Assembly (NCBI RefSeq): GCF_035989885.1
Contig: NZ_CP108518.1
Span: 2,043,501 to 2,107,500 of the forward strand
Direction: 5' to 3'
DNA length: 64,000 nt
Source: Streptomyces sp. NBC_01232
Lineage (GTDB): Bacteria > Actinomycetota > Actinomycetes > Streptomycetales > Streptomycetaceae
The notes beneath the pieces were generated by a model. The model was not told the DNA's origin. It did not search any database and was given only the letters and a program-made list of their open reading frames with translations. Below are positions 60,377 to 64,000 of this stretch, in pieces (within the stretch, counting starts at the first letter, position 1; every line of letters starts with the position of its first letter). The position numbers were made by a program, and so were the translations under genes.

Positions 60377-62725
60377 TCAGGCCTTGTCGTCCTCGACGTC
60401 GGCGTCGGCGTCGGCGTCGGCCCCGGACTGCTCCAGGGGCTCGTACTCCTCGTCGTCCTCGTCGTAGTACTCGGCGACGTCGGAGGCGCGCTCGGCCGCG
60501 GCGATCTCCGCCGCGTCCTCGTCGTCGTCCTCGTCCTCGTCCTCGTCGAGGTCGGACAGGTCGACCGCGGCGTCGACGAATTCGACTCCGTCGAGCTCGG
60601 CGAGACGGTCGGAGGCGTCGGTGGCGCCGTCCTTGTCCGCCTCGAGCGTCTTGCCGAACCACTCGCGCGCCTCGTCCTCACGGCCGGCCGCCAGCAGGGC
60701 GTCGGCGTAGGCGTAGCGCAGGCGCGCGGTCCACGGCTGGACGGAGCTGGAGGCCAGCTCCGGGCTCTGCAGGGTCACGATGGCCGCTTCCAGCTGGCCC
60801 TGGTCGCGCCGGGCACCGGCCGCGACGAGACGCATCTCGACCTGGCCGGCCTTGTCCAGCTTCTGCACCTCGGGCTCGCCGGCCATGGCCAGTGCCCGCT
60901 CCGGACGGCCGAGGCCGCGCTCGCAGTCGGCCATGACGGGCCACAGCTCGACCGAGCCGGTCATGCGCTTGGCGGCACGGAACTCCGCGAGGGCCTCGCT
61001 GTACTTCTGCGTGGCGTACGCGGCGAAGCCGGCGGCCTCGCGCACGGCGGCGACGCGGGAGGCCAGACGCAGGGCGATGCGCGAGTACGCGTAAGCCTGC
61101 TCGGGCTCCTCGTCGATCAGCCGCGCGACCATGACGAGGTTCTTGGAAACCTCTTCGGCCAGGCCCTTGGGCAGGCTCAGCAGCTCCTGGCGCACATCGG
61201 CGTCGATCTCGAGGCCGGTGACGTCCTCGTCGATCGGAAGCCGCTTGACCGGGTCCCGGTCGCGGTCGGCGCGGAAGTCGCGGTCGCCGCCACGGTCATC
61301 GCGACCACGGTAGCCACCACGGTCACCACCGCGGTCGTCACGACGGGGGTACGAGGGACGGTCGCCGCCACGGTCGTCACGGCCGCCACGGAACCCACCA
61401 CGGTCGTCATCACGGCGCGGGTACGAGGGACGGTCGCCACCGCGGTCGTCACGGCGCGGGTAGGACGGACGGTCGCCGCCACGGTCGTCACGGCCGCCAC
61501 GGAACCCACCACGGTCGTCATCACGACGGGGGTACGAGGGACGGTCGCCACCGCGGTCATCGCGGCGCGGGTAGGACGGACGGTCGCCGCCACGGTCGTC
61601 ACGGCCGCCACGGAACCCACCACGGTCGTCATCACGACGGGGGTACGAGGGACGGTCGCCACCGCGGTCATCGCGGCGCGGGTAGGACGGACGGTCCCCA
61701 CCACGGTCGTCACGGCGGAAACCACCGCCGCCACCGCCGCCGGAGGGACGACCACCACGGTCATCGTCACGACGGGGGTACGAGGGACGGTCGCCACCGC
61801 GGTCGTCACGACGCGGGTAGGACGGACGGTCGCCGCCACGGTCGTCACGGCCGCCACGGAACCCACCACGGTCGTCATCACGGCGCGGGTACGAGGGACG
61901 GTCGCCACCACGGTCATCGCGACGCGGGTAGGACGGACGGTCCCCACCGCGGTCGTCACGGCGGAAACCACCGCCGCCACCGCCGCCGGAGGGACGACCA
62001 CCACGGTCATCGTCACGGCGCGGGTACGAGGGACGGTCGCCACCGCGGTCGTCACGGCGCGGGTAGGACGGACGGTCCCCACCGCGGTCGTCACGGCGGA
62101 AACCACCGCCGCCACCGCCGCCGGAGGGACGACCACCACGGTCATCGTCACGGCGCGGGTACGACGGACGGTCGCCACCACGGTCATCGCGGCGCGGGAA
62201 GGACGGACGGTCCCCACCGCGGTCATCGCGACGCGGGTAGGACGGACGGTCCCCACCACGGTCATCGCGACGGAAGCCGCCACCGCCGCCGCCGCCGGAG
62301 GGACGACCACCACGGTCATCGTCACGGCGCGGGTACGACGGACGGTCGCCACCACGGTCGTCACGGCGCGGGAAGGACGGACGGTCCCCACCACGGTCAT
62401 CGCGACGGAAGCCGCCACCGCCGCCGCCGCCGGAGGGACGACCACCACGGTCATCGTCACGACGGGGGTACGACGGACGGTCTCCACCACGGTCATCACG
62501 ACGGAAACCACCGCCGCCGCCACCGCCGGAGGGACGCCCGCCACGGTCATCGCGACGGAAGCCGCCACCGCCGGCGGAGGGACGACCACTGGCACCACGG
62601 TCGTCACGACGGAACGGGGGACGGTCGCCACCACGGTCGTCACGGCCCCCGCGGTAGCCGCCCCTGTCACCGCCGTCGTTGCGCCGAGGCTCGCGCTCCG
62701 GACGATCGTCGGGAGAGTTGGACAT
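60377..62725 (-). CDS. TPR protein with giant RGG/DRGGDRPS repeat tail
   Basis: A 782-residue protein. Residues about 10-480 are almost only Arg, Asp, Gly, Pro, Ser and Tyr, with about 19 copies of DRPS(Y/F)PRR joined by DDRGG and Gly-tract linkers. The C-terminal 300 residues are a helical TPR-like domain (LPKGLAEEVSKNLVMVARLI, YSEALAEFRAAKRMTG, QLEAAIVTLQSPELA) ending in a long acidic tail (DEDEDEDDDEDAAE and DADADADVEDD). Orthologues of the C-terminal part are common in Streptomyces; the repeat length here is striking. RGG-like regions bind RNA and favour condensates in other proteins. The start is ATG at 62725 with AGGAG nine bases upstream. Confidence 0.85.
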   Translation of the reverse strand: MSNSPDDRPEREPRRNDGGDRGGYRGGRDDRGGDRPPFRRDDRGASGRPSAGGGGFRRDDRGGRPSGGGGGGGFRRDDRGGDRPSYPRRDDDRGGRPSGGGGGGGFRRDDRGGDRPSFPRRDDRGGDRPSYPRRDDDRGGRPSGGGGGGGFRRDDRGGDRPSYPRRDDRGGDRPSFPRRDDRGGDRPSYPRRDDDRGGRPSGGGGGGGFRRDDRGGDRPSYPRRDDRGGDRPSYPRRDDDRGGRPSGGGGGGGFRRDDRGGDRPSYPRRDDRGGDRPSYPRRDDDRGGFRGGRDDRGGDRPSYPRRDDRGGDRPSYPRRDDDRGGRPSGGGGGGGFRRDDRGGDRPSYPRRDDRGGDRPSYPRRDDDRGGFRGGRDDRGGDRPSYPRRDDRGGDRPSYPRRDDDRGGFRGGRDDRGGDRPSYPRRDDRGGDRPSYPRRDDDRGGFRGGRDDRGGDRPSYPRRDDRGGDRGGYRGRDDRGGDRDFRADRDRDPVKRLPIDEDVTGLEIDADVRQELLSLPKGLAEEVSKNLVMVARLIDEEPEQAYAYSRIALRLASRVAAVREAAGFAAYATQKYSEALAEFRAAKRMTGSVELWPVMADCERGLGRPERALAMAGEPEVQKLDKAGQVEMRLVAAGARRDQGQLEAAIVTLQSPELASSSVQPWTARLRYAYADALLAAGREDEAREWFGKTLEADKDGATDASDRLAELDGVEFVDAAVDLSDLDEDEDEDDDEDAAEIAAAERASDVAEYYDEDDEEYEPLEQSGADADADADVEDDKA
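61290..62690 (-). repeat. long in-frame tandem repeat array (RGG-type)
   Basis: About 1.4 kb of coding DNA built from interleaved blocks: a short DDRGG-DRPSYPRR block (about 39 bp) in pairs, a Gly7 linker block and an FRGGR linker block. Copies are nearly identical in bases, pointing to recent expansion. It looks repetitive on both strands but is one open frame; it is not a CRISPR. Confidence 0.85.
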
Positions 62726-62803
62726 GGGTGTGACTCCTGTCTTCGGGGTACCGCTAGTCATTCTCGCGCAACCAACCCATGGCCGCGCTTCGGCGTAAAG
62801 AGG

Positions 62804-62858
62804 TGAAAATAAAAAAGGACCCTTGGTCCAGCGTTGAACGCTGGACCAAGGGTCCTTT
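62804..62858 (-). terminator. rRNA operon terminator
   Basis: A 22-bp perfect stem (62814-62835 with 62837-62858) followed, on the minus strand, by TTTTTTATTTT. It lies just past the 5S gene, a classical intrinsic terminator, rare in this genome in having a U-tract. Confidence 0.93.
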
Positions 62859-62865
62859 GAAAGAT

Positions 62866-62985
62866 TGTTCGGCGGCGTCCTACTCTCCCACAGGGTCCCC
62901 CCTGCAGTACCATCGGCGCTGAAAGGCTTAGCTTCCGGGTTCGGAATGTAACCGGGCGTTTCCCTAACGCTATGACCACCGAAAC
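62866..62985 (-). rRNA. rrf: 5S ribosomal RNA
   Basis: The minus strand of 62866-62985 begins GTTTCGGTGGTCATAGCG and ends CGCCGCCGAACA, with the conserved CCGAAC loop and the terminal helix, about 120 nt, the normal actinobacterial 5S length. The ends are placed by pairing and may be off by a few bases. It is about 105 bases downstream of the 23S gene. Confidence 0.93.
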
Positions 62986-63089
62986 CCTATCGGTTTCGAG
63001 CGAACAAGCACACTTTGTAGTTATGTTCTAGCTCTAGAAACCAGCAACTGTTCGTTGCTTCAGAACTAACACAGTGGACGCGAGCAACT

Positions 63090-64000
<911 letters not shown>

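Noticed and set aside
61290..62690. CRISPR-like array
   Set aside because: Repeats are in frame with one gene, unit lengths vary with amino-acid blocks, there are no unique spacers, and no cas genes are present. The same holds for 33217-33384.
60377..62761. Alternate-frame proteins rich in Val/Thr/Ala in the repeat region
   Set aside because: They arise from reading the same repeats one base off and have no start with ribosome binding site and no homology.

Overview
The window is actinobacterial chromosome, almost certainly Streptomyces. Base composition is very GC-rich, GTG and TTG starts are frequent, many starts lack a ribosome binding site, and the gene content is typical of the genus: a streptogrisin B-type protease, a SepF-like protein, WYL and PucR regulators, scpA-scpB-rluB behind a parA-like gene, and a DmdR-type iron box. 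I see no insertion sequence, prophage, CRISPR array or tRNA gene.

Layout. Bases 1-7332 hold a conflict or signalling cluster: a small unknown protein, an FxsC-type TIR protein, a giant P-loop/TIR/NB-ARC/TPR protein (FxsT type), a four-helix SLATT membrane effector, and a convergent SLOG nucleotide-sensor gene. Bases 7430-21300 hold streptogrisin B, a frameshifted DUF1684 gene, a cysteine-tailed DUF5685 protein, sflA, an acyl-CoA dehydrogenase, a DHA2 exporter, a PIG-V-like mannosyltransferase, a PAP2 phosphatase, a WYL regulator, and secreted MTB12-like and Rpf/LysM proteins. Bases 21311-25453 hold der, plsC, cmk and tyrA. Bases 25585-32040 hold small genes and a five-gene NAD-salvage/ADP-ribose operon (pnuC-nadR-nrtR-like Nudix-ADP-ribosylglycohydrolase-nucleotidyltransferase) with a candidate operator. 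Bases 32155-37383 hold a chromosome-organisation operon (parA-like, unknown gene, scpA, scpB, rluB). Bases 37710-43488 hold ald, a STAND/TPR protein, a Nudix hydrolase and pyrG. Bases 43959-50211 hold a GH15 hydrolase, an FAD oxidoreductase, a PucR regulator and a GT4 glycosyltransferase. Bases 50438-54321 hold tlyA, nadK and recN. Bases 54830-57845 hold an iron-siderophore ABC transporter behind an iron box. The right end holds a HAD phosphatase, a DUF1015 protein, a TPR protein with an enormous RGG-type repeat tail, and the 3' end of an rRNA operon (5S and part of 23S, minus strand).

How the genes work together. Two regions are the most interesting. The TIR/STAND/SLATT/SLOG set looks like one nucleotide-signalling system that ends in membrane damage, but its biology is inferred from domain families. 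The NAD operon is coherent: uptake of ribosylnicotinamide (PnuC), its conversion to NAD (NadR), a regulator that senses or hydrolyses ADP-ribose (NrtR-like), and an enzyme that removes ADP-ribose. It is coupled by ATGA overlaps and preceded by a palindrome on the -10 element. Housekeeping genes are packed in overlapping operons separated by strong hairpins. At least eight genes appear to be read from leaderless transcripts.
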